From the NCBI GenBank assembly GCA_027024255.1, contig JALVSQ010000021.1:1-39183 (forward strand): a stretch of 39,183 nucleotides of DNA, given 5' to 3'. Positions 25,648-33,710 of the stretch are shown one piece after another (the first letter of the stretch is position 1; each line of letters starts with the position of its first letter). Made by a program: the position numbers and the translations under genes. The notes beneath the pieces are model-generated. The model was not told the DNA's origin, searched no databases, and was given only the letters and a program-made list of their open reading frames with translations. The DNA is from Microcaldota archaeon. Lineage in GTDB: Archaea > Micrarchaeota > Micrarchaeia > Anstonellales > J096.

Positions 25648-26730
25648 ATGGGCATTCTTGAGAAGATAAAAGAGATAGAGGAGGAGATAAGAAAAACGCA
25701 GTACAACAAAGCCACAGAAAAACATATAGGCATACTAAAAGCAAAGCTGGCAAAGTTGAGAAGAGCTTTGCTTTCATCGAAAAAAGGAGGAGGCCATGGC
25801 TTTAGCATTTCTAAATCAGGTGATGCCACAGTTGCCTTAATCGGCTTTCCTTCTGTTGGAAAATCAACACTATTGGCAAAGCTTACAAATGCCGAAACAA
25901 AGGCAGCAGGCTATGCTTTCACAACATTATCAGTTGTTCCGGGCATGTTGCTGTACAAGAAGGCAAGAATACAGATACTTGATTTACCAGGCATTATAGA
26001 AGGAGCAGCGTACGGTAAAGGAAGGGGTAAAGAGGTTATAAGTGTGGCAAGGAATGCGGATTTGCTTTTAATCCTGCTTGAGCCTTTTAATGCAGAGAAG
26101 CACTTTAAAGCGATAATGAAGGAATTAAAGGCAATGGCCATAAGGCACGGAAAAAGGCCTGAAATATATGTAGAAAGAAAGCATAAAGGAGGCATTGCTT
26201 TATTCTACTCAAAACATTTGAGTGTTGATGAGGAGTTGGTTAAATCGATATTGAATGAGTATGGTATTCACAATGCCAATGTTATAATAAGAGAGGAGGT
26301 AACGCCTGAAAAACTCATAGATGTCCTTGAAAATAACAGGGTTTACATTCCTTACATTGTTGCTATAAACAAAATAGATATGTGTGATGAAGAATTGCTT
26401 AACAAGCTCAGGTTAAAGTTTAAAGATGTCGTATTCATTTCAGCAGAAAAGGGCATTGGCATTGAAGAATTGAAGGAAGCAATATTCAATTCCCTGAATT
26501 TTATAAGGGTTTATACAAAGCCTCTTGGCGGAGAACCTGATCTGGATGAGCCGATGATGTTGAGGAGAGGAGCAACGATAAGAGAGGTTTGCTTAAAACT
26601 CCACAGGGATTTGCTCAAAAACTTCAAATATGCTCTCGTATGGGGGAAAAGCGCTAAATTTCCCGGGCAGAGGGTAGGGCTTGACCATAAACTTGAAGAT
26701 GAGGATATAGTTACCATTGTATCAAGATAA
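25648..26730 (+). CDS. DRG-type (OBG family) GTPase with TGS domain
   Basis: 360 residues. N-terminal helical region (1-55), then the G domain: G1 GFPSVGKS, switch AAGYAFTTLSVVPGML, G3 LDLPGIIEGAAYGKGRG, G4 NKID, G5 SAEKGIG. The C-terminal TGS domain (about 292-360) ends KLEDEDIVTIVSR. DRG GTPases associate with translating ribosomes. ATG at 25648 follows a GAGTGAG sequence. Its stop codon is immediately followed by the repeat set of locus A. Confidence 0.94.
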   Translation: MGILEKIKEIEEEIRKTQYNKATEKHIGILKAKLAKLRRALLSSKKGGGHGFSISKSGDATVALIGFPSVGKSTLLAKLTNAETKAAGYAFTTLSVVPGMLLYKKARIQILDLPGIIEGAAYGKGRGKEVISVARNADLLLILLEPFNAEKHFKAIMKELKAMAIRHGKRPEIYVERKHKGGIALFYSKHLSVDEELVKSILNEYGIHNANVIIREEVTPEKLIDVLENNRVYIPYIVAINKIDMCDEELLNKLRLKFKDVVFISAEKGIGIEELKEAIFNSLNFIRVYTKPLGGEPDLDEPMMLRRGATIREVCLKLHRDLLKNFKYALVWGKSAKFPGQRVGLDHKLEDEDIVTIVSR

Positions 26731-26784
26731 CAATTTTCACCTCTTTCACAAATTTCACCTTTGCAATTTTCACCTGTTTCACCC
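26731..26784. repeat. upstream repeat set of AAA+ gene A
   Basis: Two 18-nt cores AATTTTCACCT(C/G)TTTCAC at 26732-26749 and 26765-26782 (spacing 33 nt), with a weaker AAATTTCACCT between them at 26750-26760. The set begins right after the GTPase stop codon and ends about 7 nt before the TATA-like TTTTTAAAAT at 26790-26799. A near-identical set lies 1211 nt downstream, directly after the ATPase stop. Confidence 0.9.
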
Positions 26785-26819
26785 AAAAGTTTTTAAAATC
26801 TGGGTTTCAAATACCAAGC

Positions 26820-27941
26820 ATGAAAGAACTTAAAGAGTATGTTAAAGCCCTTGAAGATAGACCACTAACATTTGAAGATGAGGATTTATTTGTAGATAGA
26901 GAAATAGAGCTAAAAAAGATGGCAGAGCTTGATTATTACTTTGAAGGAAAGATAATAGGTGTGTGCGGCCAGAGGGGCATAGGAAAAACAACTCTCTTCA
27001 ACTTTTCAAGGTTCCCTGGAAAAAATAAACTTATAATAAAAATTATAGACAGGGAAAATAAACTCTCCATCATATCCAACATAATTGGTGAGATAATTAC
27101 ATATTCAAAAACAAAGGGCTATAATGAGATTGAAAAAATGGGTAAGAAACTCTTCACAAAAATTCATGTATCAAAAAAAGAGGCTGTGGGCATATCCTAT
27201 ATAATTGAATATAAGCAAACAAAGGAGGAAAAAATATCACTCTTTAACTTCTTGAAGTCGTTTAAGAAATTCATGGATTTGTTGAGTAAAAAGGAAAGGC
27301 TCGTGATAGTACTTGATGAAATAGATAAGCAGAAGGTGGATGAGATTCTCCTTCTTGTGGATGCTATAAAAGATGCATTTGTATCAAACTCCATCACTCT
27401 GTTTGTTGCCTTGCCTTATGAATTTTACGAAAACTTTATATCATCAAAGACGAGTTCAACAGAAACTCACAACCTTGAGAATGTATTCAGTTATATGTTC
27501 CTTCTGGAACCTTTTTCAGATGACGATGTGAAGAGAATAATCTCAAGAAGATTTCCTTTAAGTCTTATTGAGGAAGAGGCATTGAATAAGATTGTTGAGT
27601 TTGCTGATGGAAATCCAAGAAAGGCAATAACAACGCTTAAAGAGGCAGGCATAATTGCAGAGGGAAAGATAAGGCTAAGTGATGTAAAAGGAGTTATATC
27701 AAGGTACATAAGAACTTGGATAAAATCAACTAAGTTAACTCAAAATGAACTGAATGTTTTCAGATTAATTGAAGATGGTAGAGTTGCAGATATAACTCAA
27801 GGAGTATCTAAAAAACTCAGAAAATCAAGGTCTGTGGTATACAAGTACTTAAAGAAGTTTGAGGAAGCAGGGCTTTTAAATCTGGAAGGTAAAAATGCTG
27901 AGCTGAGCAGGATGGGCAGGCTTGTAAAGGAAGTGATATAA
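26820..27941 (+). CDS. AAA+ ATPase 'A', Orc1/Cdc6-like with C-terminal winged helix
   Basis: 373 residues. Walker A GQRGIGKTTL (residues 50-59), Walker B LVIVLDEIDK (about 160-170), sensor-1 region LFVALPYEF, and sensor-2-like GNPRKAITTLK (about 267-277). The C-terminus (about 305-373) is a winged-helix domain (LTQNELNVFRLIEDG, SRSVVYKYLKKFEEAGLLNLEG). The layout resembles Orc1/Cdc6 and the archaeal ATPase family; the sequence is too divergent to call an initiator. Leaderless start: TATA centred 25 nt upstream. The gene sits exactly between two copies of a private repeat. Confidence 0.8.
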   Translation: MKELKEYVKALEDRPLTFEDEDLFVDREIELKKMAELDYYFEGKIIGVCGQRGIGKTTLFNFSRFPGKNKLIIKIIDRENKLSIISNIIGEIITYSKTKGYNEIEKMGKKLFTKIHVSKKEAVGISYIIEYKQTKEEKISLFNFLKSFKKFMDLLSKKERLVIVLDEIDKQKVDEILLLVDAIKDAFVSNSITLFVALPYEFYENFISSKTSSTETHNLENVFSYMFLLEPFSDDDVKRIISRRFPLSLIEEEALNKIVEFADGNPRKAITTLKEAGIIAEGKIRLSDVKGVISRYIRTWIKSTKLTQNELNVFRLIEDGRVADITQGVSKKLRKSRSVVYKYLKKFEEAGLLNLEGKNAELSRMGRLVKEVI

Positions 27942-27995
27942 CAGTTTTCACCTCTTTCACAAATTTCACCTTTACAATTTTCACCTCTTTCACTT
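27942..27995. repeat. downstream repeat set of AAA+ gene A
   Basis: Cores at 27943-27960 and 27976-27993, spaced 33 nt, the same order and orientation as upstream, offset by exactly 1211 nt, with only a few mismatches over about 54 nt. It starts 1 nt after the ATPase stop and runs into the last codons of the convergent DUF134 gene. Confidence 0.9.
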
Positions 27996-28286
27996 CCTTA
28001 TATGTATTTCAATGCCTTCAACAACGCCCTTTATCAACTTTTTCCTTGCGTTCTTTACGAGCCTTGCTATTGTTGATTTTGAAATATTCATCTTCTTTCC
28101 TGCATTAGCATAGGTCATTCCGAGCATATCAACGAGCCTCATTGCTTCAACCTCGTCAGCGCTTATCTCAACAACACCTTCATTGCACACAGGTTCAGGA
28201 ATAAATCTTTCTATGAGCATCTTTAACGATATTTTCCTTGGCTTGGGCTTTCTACCTACTTTACAGACTCTTTCAGTCCACCACAT
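27990..28286 (-). CDS. DUF134/UPF0251 family DNA-binding-like protein
   Basis: 98 residues from ATG 28286. The family opening GRKPKPRKIS, then IPEPVCNEGVVEISADEVEAMRLVDMLGMTYANAGKKMNIS (helix-turn-helix region about 62-85) and a basic C-terminus. Such proteins are thought to be transcription regulators; no target is known here. The frame runs open to 28331, but GAGAATAAAAATG (about 28306-28318, TATA-like on the minus strand) suits ATG 28286. Its last codons overlap the locus A repeat. Divergent from the 38-residue ORF. Confidence 0.85.
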   Translation of the reverse strand: MWWTERVCKVGRKPKPRKISLKMLIERFIPEPVCNEGVVEISADEVEAMRLVDMLGMTYANAGKKMNISKSTIARLVKNARKKLIKGVVEGIEIHIRK

Positions 28287-28366
28287 AATTTGATTGGATA
28301 TAATGAGAATAAAAATGTTTAAGTTATACACACATTTTTAAACTTTTCCCGGAACAACATTCACTT

Positions 28367-28483
28367 ATGATAAAGAAAAAGGTTACATCCGAAGAGGGTG
28401 TAATCGTAGTTAAAGAGTACATATTGGGTGTTGAGATAAGTAAGAAGCATATATACAAGCCTAAATCTTCAGGTTCTGATTAA
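28367..28483 (+). CDS. small leaderless ORF, 38 aa
   Basis: A 38-residue frame, MIKKKVTSEEGVIVVKEYIL and on to a Lys/Ser-rich end. TTTTTAAAC at 28336-28344 is centred about 27 nt before its ATG, the same geometry as confirmed genes in the window, which is the main reason to accept it. The composition (alternating hydrophobic and charged) looks protein-like. It overlaps the convergent signal peptidase gene by 15 nt. Function not recognised. Confidence 0.55.
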   Translation: MIKKKVTSEEGVIVVKEYILGVEISKKHIYKPKSSGSD

Positions 28484-29428
28484 AACAGTATTGCACAGTG
28501 GGTCTTCTGTAAAGTATAATGATAAAAAGAGTTTATAATAACCTAAATAAGGAACTCTAAATACAACTTTCCCCAGCACATTGCTCTTTTTTACAGGATA
28601 ATTGCCTTTGTTGAACTTATAAGAGTAAAATTGAATATCCATAACATTGTTATTATCTCCTTGAGTCAGGTAATACTCATTCCCTTTTTCATCAACGAGC
28701 CTTACATAAGCTCTGTGAACTATGTCCCCGAACATGCCAAAGAGTTCTGCCTTTGTTGGTCTATAAACAAGAACATCGTTTGATGCATTGAAGAATATTT
28801 TTTCATCTTTGTACTGGAGGTAAGCAAGGCACGGTTCCTCTTTTTCAGTGTTTAAACCTAAAAACTTTCTTGTGCATTTTTTGTATTGAAAAGTAAAGTT
28901 CCCCTTGACCTCTTTATAATTGCCTGGATTACTGGCAAAATCAACGCACCAACCTTCAAGCGTTGCCTGACAATAACTCATTATTGAACCGGGAATTGAA
29001 CCAAGATACTCATTTCCCCTATACACTCTGGATAAGCCTTTTAGACTGGCTATGTCTTTACCTGTTACATGTAAAACAGGAGCCCTGTATTCATCAAGTC
29101 CTTTGACAAATATTAAATCCCCTCTATCAAGAGAGGGAAGCATGGAGCATGAAACAATAGCACTTATGGGTGTTTCTGTATGCATAACCCTCTGAAACCC
29201 GAACCAGAGGAGTAAGGCAACAATTACAGTCGCTATTGTTTCTAGAATTTCTTTTTTAACACCGTGCTTTTTTATTCCAACATACACCTCAATACCCACT
29301 GCGAAAAGAATGAATAAAGCAGTAAGAACTGCAAATATTACACTCTTCGTTAACAGATAAAAGGCAAGTAAAATAAGCAATATTGCAAACTGAACATTAC
29401 CTTTCTCCAACCGCTCTATCCAGTCCAT
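28469..29428 (-). CDS. signal peptidase I, archaeal/ER type, with large insertion
   Basis: 319 residues. Three N-terminal hydrophobic segments (about 14-30, 31-52, 62-78) precede the S26 catalytic core: Ser95 in SCSMLP, His238 in GDIVHRAYV (Ser/His dyad, as in archaeal and ER enzymes), and TQGDNNNVMD (Asp258), then KVVFRVPYLGY. It removes signal peptides at the membrane. Ser95 and His238 are about 143 residues apart, far more than the usual ~40, because of an inserted region (about 110-225) carrying four cysteines (153, 161, 185, 200) that may be disulphide-bonded outside the cell. Confidence 0.88.
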   Translation of the reverse strand: MDWIERLEKGNVQFAILLILLAFYLLTKSVIFAVLTALFILFAVGIEVYVGIKKHGVKKEILETIATVIVALLLWFGFQRVMHTETPISAIVSCSMLPSLDRGDLIFVKGLDEYRAPVLHVTGKDIASLKGLSRVYRGNEYLGSIPGSIMSYCQATLEGWCVDFASNPGNYKEVKGNFTFQYKKCTRKFLGLNTEKEEPCLAYLQYKDEKIFFNASNDVLVYRPTKAELFGMFGDIVHRAYVRLVDEKGNEYYLTQGDNNNVMDIQFYSYKFNKGNYPVKKSNVLGKVVFRVPYLGYYKLFLSLYFTEDPLCNTVLIRT

Positions 29429-29432
29429 AAAC

Positions 29433-29690
29433 TCACTCTAATACCTTTTCAATGCCTTTCAATTCCTTTACAATTGATTTTATTGCCTTTTTGAGTGATG
29501 CTCTTGGGTCTTTTGATTTAACAACTACTAAAGGATAACCTGCCAGAGGGTGTTCCCATTTGTAGGCTGCAAATGAGACATCTTTATCTTCATTAAGCCT
29601 TTCAACTATGAGTTCTGCTAAGCCAGGGTCTTTATCAAGAATCCTGAATTCAAGAATACCTTTTTTATCATTCAGTATTTCAATCTCCAT
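29433..29690 (-). CDS. rpo11: RNA polymerase subunit Rpo11 (L)
   Basis: 85 residues from ATG 29690, with AGGTGG 4 nt upstream; an in-frame ATG/TTG region reaches 29705. Rpo11 pairs with Rpo3 in the assembly platform of archaeal RNA polymerase. The family core is LAELIVERLNEDKDVSFAAY followed by KWEHPLAGYPLVVVKSKDPR, then a C-terminal helix ASLKKAIKSIVKELK. Just upstream of the signal peptidase gene (gap of 4 nt), so probably co-transcribed. Confidence 0.9.
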   Translation of the reverse strand: MEIEILNDKKGILEFRILDKDPGLAELIVERLNEDKDVSFAAYKWEHPLAGYPLVVVKSKDPRASLKKAIKSIVKELKGIEKVLE

Positions 29691-29778
29691 AAAACCACCT
29701 AACAAACATTTTTAGCAATTGTTTTAAAACCTTAACCGTTCTCCCTTATGAATAAGAATTAGATAAAAAAGAAAGAGG

Positions 29779-31398
29779 TTAGTCTAACTCATTGCTTTCG
29801 TTTTCCTTTTTACTTGTTCCTTTTGCAGATATTATATCATCGATTCTTAAGACAAGCCTTGCTGTCTCAACTGCTGAAGATATGGCCTGCCTTTTCACTT
29901 TCAATGGTTCAAGCACACCCAACTCTTTCATATCGCTTACCTTTCCATTGCCTACATCAACACCAAAGTAAATTCCGTTTTCCTTTGAATGCTTGCTCCT
30001 CAGTTCTACAAGTGTGTCTATGGCATCCATACCTGCATTCTCTGCAAGTGTTGTTGGTATTGATTCAAGTGCATCTGCAAATGCCTCAACAGCTAATTGC
30101 TCCCTTCCTCCGACCTCTACAGCGTAATCCCTCAATCTCTTTGCCAGCTCTATTTCAACGCTTCCTCCTCCTGCAACGTACTTACCTACTTCAAGGGTTG
30201 ATGCCACACTGCCCAATGCATCTTTTATTGCTCTTTCAACCTCATTTACAACATGTTCTGTTCCTCCCCTTACAAATATTGTAACACTCTTAGGGTCTTT
30301 GCAGTTTTCTACAAACACCATTGCTTCTCCACCAACCTTTCTTTCCTCAACAATCTCTGCTTCTCCTAAGTCTTTCTCGCTTAAATCGTCAAGGCTTGAT
30401 GCTATTCTGGCTCCTGTTGCCCTGCTCAATTTCTCCATATCACTCTTCTTAACCCTTCTAACCGCTAATATACCTGCCTTTGCTAAGTAATGCTGTGCAA
30501 CATCGTCAATGCCTTTCTGAACAAAAACAACATTTGCCCCAGCCTTCTTTATCTTTTCAACCATCTTCTTTAACATTTCCTCTTCCTGCCTTAAAAATGC
30601 CTCTAACTGCTCAGGAGCCGTTATGTTTATCTTTGCATCTGTCTCTGTTTTCTCAACCTCCAATGCAGCATCAATCAACGCAATTTTTGCATTCTTTATT
30701 TTCTTTGGCATACCTGCATGCACAACTTCTTTGTCAATAACAATCCCGTTTACAAGCCTTGTATCCGCAACCTCCCCTCCTGCTTTCTTTTCTATCTTTA
30801 CAAGGTCTAAATCAACATAGTACTTTCCATCTCTTTTTTCTGAGACTTGCTTTACTGCCTTTACAACAATATCTGCAATCAATTCCTTTTCCTTATCACT
30901 GCCTATACCCTTTGAACCCATGGCAACCATTGCAATTCTCTTTAAAGTCTCAGAATCATCAGGTGTTACATCCTCTCCTATTTTCTCAAGCTCCTCTTGA
31001 GCTTTTGCTTCTGCTAATTCAAACCCTTTTATTATGGTTGTTGGATGTATATTTTTGTCTAACAATTGACCTGCATTTTTTAGCAAGTTTCCTGCAATAA
31101 CAACGCTTGTTGTTGTTCCATCTCCAACCTCTTTGTCCTGTGTCTTTGCAATCTCAACCATCAGCTTTGCTGTTGGATGTTCCACATTCATCTCTTCAAG
31201 AATTGTTGCTCCATCGTTTGTGATTATTATGTCTCCTAAATCGCTTACAAGCATCTTGTCCATGCCCTTAGGGCCAAGTGTTGTTTTCACTATTTGTGCA
31301 ATTGCATAGCCGATGGCTATGTTCAATCTCATTGCATCTCTACCTATAATCCTCTGTGCCCCTTCGGGCAAAGGTTCTGAACTTATCTTTCCTGCCAT
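29779..31398 (-). CDS. thsA: thermosome (group II chaperonin) subunit
   Basis: 539-residue subunit of the ATP-driven archaeal chaperonin. Conserved elements in order: [24 protein letters not shown], the nucleotide-binding [35 protein letters not shown], the helical-protrusion region near residue 250, [21 protein letters not shown] and [13 protein letters not shown]. The tail is charged and lacks a Gly-Met repeat. The ATG at 31398 has GGGGTGGTAT upstream; TATTTTTAAATG near 31447-31456 is a likely TATA box giving a short leader of about 25-30 nt. Confidence 0.97.
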   Translation of the reverse strand: MAGKISSEPLPEGAQRIIGRDAMRLNIAIGYAIAQIVKTTLGPKGMDKMLVSDLGDIIITNDGATILEEMNVEHPTAKLMVEIAKTQDKEVGDGTTTSVVIAGNLLKNAGQLLDKNIHPTTIIKGFELAEAKAQEELEKIGEDVTPDDSETLKRIAMVAMGSKGIGSDKEKELIADIVVKAVKQVSEKRDGKYYVDLDLVKIEKKAGGEVADTRLVNGIVIDKEVVHAGMPKKIKNAKIALIDAALEVEKTETDAKINITAPEQLEAFLRQEEEMLKKMVEKIKKAGANVVFVQKGIDDVAQHYLAKAGILAVRRVKKSDMEKLSRATGARIASSLDDLSEKDLGEAEIVEERKVGGEAMVFVENCKDPKSVTIFVRGGTEHVVNEVERAIKDALGSVASTLEVGKYVAGGGSVEIELAKRLRDYAVEVGGREQLAVEAFADALESIPTTLAENAGMDAIDTLVELRSKHSKENGIYFGVDVGNGKVSDMKELGVLEPLKVKRQAISSAVETARLVLRIDDIISAKGTSKKENESNELD

Positions 31399-31474
31399 TT
31401 ATACCACCCCAAAATAACGGATTTTTTGTCAATACTTATGGTAAAAACATTTAAAAATATTGCTTTGCCTTTTG

Positions 31475-31512
31475 GGCTTTTTGGTCTGTCAGATAGTAAT
31501 TCAGTAAAGAAA
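31475..31512 (-). repeat. dispersed repeat near HEAT genes, copy 2 (decayed)
   Basis: On the minus strand it reads TTCTTTACTGAATTACTATC then TGACAGACCAAAAAGCC, matching copies at 7544-7589 and 33068-33109 in the GAATTAC...(G/T)GACA(G/C)(A/T)CCA pattern. It lies 40 nt past the end of HEAT gene 2. This copy has lost the dyad seen in the others. Confidence 0.45.
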
Positions 31513-31551
31513 ACTCCAGCCTCTCTTATTTTTAACCTGCTATTAACTTTC

Positions 31552-32979
31552 TTATTCTTTCTCTAACTTCAGGGTTTTTTCTGCTAATTGTTCAAGTGCT
31601 GTTTCAGATGCTTCTTTAACATCATAATCCTCGTATTTATCCTTTAACCTTTCCATAAGAGCATTAATGATCTTCCTATTTGCTACCCCTAATTTTCCTA
31701 AAGCCTTAGCAGCTGTTTCTTTAACATACCATTCTTCATTTTTGTCTTTTAACCTCTCTACAAGAGCATTAACAACTTCTTTATTTGCTACTCCTAATTT
31801 TCCTAAAGCCTTAGCAGCTGCTTTTCTAACACTTGGGTGTTCACTTTCATCATTCAACCTTTCTACAAGAGCATCAATAACCTTTTCACTCGCACCACCT
31901 AATTCTCCTAAAGCCAAACATACTCCAGCTCTTTCTTTCCAATCTGTGCTGTTAATATCAGGTAAAATTCTCTCAACAATTTCTTCCTCCATTTTGTTCT
32001 TTTTAGCTATTTTACCAAGGGCTTCAGCAGCTGCTTTTCTAACACTTGGGTGTTCACTTTCATCATTCAACCTTTCTACAAGAGCATTAATAACTTCCTC
32101 ACTTGGAACTCCTAATTCTCCTAAAGCCAGACATACTCCATGTCTTTCTTTCCACTCTGTGCTGTTAATACCGGGTAAAATTCTTTCAACAATTTCGTTT
32201 TCAATGTTATTCTTCTTAGCTGTTTTACCAAGAGCTTCGACAACTGCTTCTCTAACATCTTCATCCTCATCTTTCAGCCTCCCTACAAGAGCATTAATAA
32301 CCTTTTTATTTGCAACCTCCAGTTTACCTAAAGCCTCAGCAACTGCTTTTTTAACATCCCATTTTTCGTTCTCATCCTTCAACCTCTTTACAAGTACTTT
32401 AATGAGCTTCTCGTTTTCTTCCACTGACTTAACCAATGCTTTAATAACTGTTTTTATAACCTTTCGGAATTTACCTTCCTTTTTAAGTTTATCTGTCGTA
32501 GATTTGGTTTCTTTTCTTGCAGCCCCTAATTTGCCAAGGGCTTCAGCAGCTTCTTTTCTAACCCTTGTGTATTCCCTTTTATCATTCAACCTCTCTACAA
32601 GAGCATTAATAACCTTCTTACTTTTTACTCCCAGATCACCCAGGGCAGCACAGGCTTCCATCCTTTCCTCCCAATCCTCACTATTAATCTTAACCAAAAG
32701 AGTTTCTATTACTTTATTGACCAGTTCCTTGGTTACTTCCTCTCCGAACCTTTCCTTTATCTCTTCAATAGTCTTTTTATCAGGGATTCCTTCCTTAAAC
32801 TCTTCAAGCAATCTTTTAACCACCTCTTCTTTGTATTTATGGACCTGAGAAGGAGCTATAAGTCTTACTAACTTTTCATCAGGAATTCCTTTTCCTTCCA
32901 TTAACTTATTAAGTAAATTGGCCTCTCTTCTTTTAGCTTCTTCTATATTCTCCTTCACCCTTTCCTTGAATTTTCTCAT
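31552..32979 (-). CDS. HEAT-repeat family protein 2
   Basis: 475 residues. N-terminal domain (about 1-110) with GIPDEKLVRLIAPSQVHKY shared with the paralogues, then about eight to nine HEAT/PBS-lyase-type repeats with the consensus ALGKLGVANKKVINALVERL. Two neighbouring blocks are nearly identical in DNA, showing recent internal duplication. It ends AEKTLKLEKE just past an A6 run; in another frame the DNA encodes NPEVRERIRKLIAG before a TAA, which looks like the ancestral end. Probably a scaffold or binding protein; partner unknown. ATG start at 32979. Confidence 0.85.
   Translation of the reverse strand: MRKFKERVKENIEEAKRREANLLNKLMEGKGIPDEKLVRLIAPSQVHKYKEEVVKRLLEEFKEGIPDKKTIEEIKERFGEEVTKELVNKVIETLLVKINSEDWEERMEACAALGDLGVKSKKVINALVERLNDKREYTRVRKEAAEALGKLGAARKETKSTTDKLKKEGKFRKVIKTVIKALVKSVEENEKLIKVLVKRLKDENEKWDVKKAVAEALGKLEVANKKVINALVGRLKDEDEDVREAVVEALGKTAKKNNIENEIVERILPGINSTEWKERHGVCLALGELGVPSEEVINALVERLNDESEHPSVRKAAAEALGKIAKKNKMEEEIVERILPDINSTDWKERAGVCLALGELGGASEKVIDALVERLNDESEHPSVRKAAAKALGKLGVANKEVVNALVERLKDKNEEWYVKETAAKALGKLGVANRKIINALMERLKDKYEDYDVKEASETALEQLAEKTLKLEKE
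31813..32087. repeat. internal duplication in HEAT gene 2
   Basis: The 62 nt at 31813-31874 recur exactly at 32026-32087, an offset of 213 nt (71 codons). Exact identity over this length inside a coding repeat points to a recent unequal exchange or duplication adding one block. Confidence 0.8.
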
Positions 32980-33067
32980 TATGTTAATTATTGTGTAGGA
33001 AAATGTTTAAAAAACTTAGATGGATTATTTCTCAGGAGTTCTGGACAGAGCAGAAGTTAAATCAATC

Positions 33068-33109
33068 TGAAAAATTCTTTTAAAGAATTACCGGACAGAC
33101 CAGGCTTTT
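33068..33109 (+). repeat. dispersed repeat near HEAT genes, copy 3
   Basis: TGAAAAATTCTTTTAAAGAA then TTACCGGACAGACCAGGCTT; 24 of 25 identical in its first part to the inverted copy at 7565-7589. The core AATTCTTT-T-AAAGAATT is a perfect dyad. It lies between HEAT gene 2 and the thioredoxin-like gene, about 18 nt before the latter's TATA box. Confidence 0.6.
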
Positions 33110-33140
33110 CTTTATAAACATATCCTCTGCTTACCATTTT

Positions 33141-33710
33141 ATGAGAAGAATTTCATGGCCTCTGTACATAGCTGCCTTTACCATAAGCTTATTCATATTT
33201 GCTCTTGGCTTTTACTTTGCTTTGCTTGTGGAGGAGCACGCCAAAGCGACCATGGCTGAGAAACTTGATAAATTAACTCAAAACAGCGTTTTAATGCAAC
33301 TCTTTTTATTGACAAATTATGATCCTTCATTCTGCCCCATCTATAAGGAGGCTTTGAAGAGGAGTTATGAAGAAGTTGAGACAATAGGCAATGAACTAAC
33401 ATACCTTGAAGAGGTTAGAGGAGAAAGAAATCTGGAATTAAAGAAGGATTATTTTATGTTTGAGTTAAAGACATTTTTACTTGCTAAAAGAGTAAAGGAG
33501 ATATGCAGTACTGATGAGCATTTTGCCCTTTACTTTTATTCTAAAAATTGTTCTGAATGCGATGAGTTAGGAAAGCAATTGATTAATGAGAGAAAGAAGG
33601 ACCCCTCTCTAAAAGTTTTTTCGTTTGAAGATGGTATTAATAGTTCTGTTGTTGAATCATTAAAAGCAAAGTACAATGTTACAGTGCCATCTGTAATTAG
33701 AGTTGATTGA
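33141..33710 (+). CDS. membrane-anchored thioredoxin-like protein
   Basis: 189 residues: an N-terminal membrane helix (about 7-30), a helical linker (35-120) and a C-terminal thioredoxin-like domain. The redox pair is Cys137-S-E-Cys140 in FYSKNCSECDELG, and VTVPSVIRVD supplies the family's cis-proline. Orientation suggests an extracytoplasmic domain, perhaps for disulphide chemistry. Further cysteines are Cys65 and Cys122. TTTATAAAC at 33111-33119 is about 26 nt before ATG 33141, so the gene is leaderless. Its end overlaps the convergent glycosyltransferase gene by 14 nt. Confidence 0.75.
   Translation: MRRISWPLYIAAFTISLFIFALGFYFALLVEEHAKATMAEKLDKLTQNSVLMQLFLLTNYDPSFCPIYKEALKRSYEEVETIGNELTYLEEVRGERNLELKKDYFMFELKTFLLAKRVKEICSTDEHFALYFYSKNCSECDELGKQLINERKKDPSLKVFSFEDGINSSVVESLKAKYNVTVPSVIRVD

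Noticed and set aside
29814-31100. Several long plus-strand frames opposite the thermosome gene
   Set aside because: They are Leu/Gln/His-rich shadows of the chaperonin coding strand without promoters or ribosome sites.
31667-32848. 393-codon plus-strand frame opposite HEAT gene 2
   Set aside because: It mirrors the repeats of the minus-strand gene and has Ser/Leu/Phe-rich low-complexity composition.
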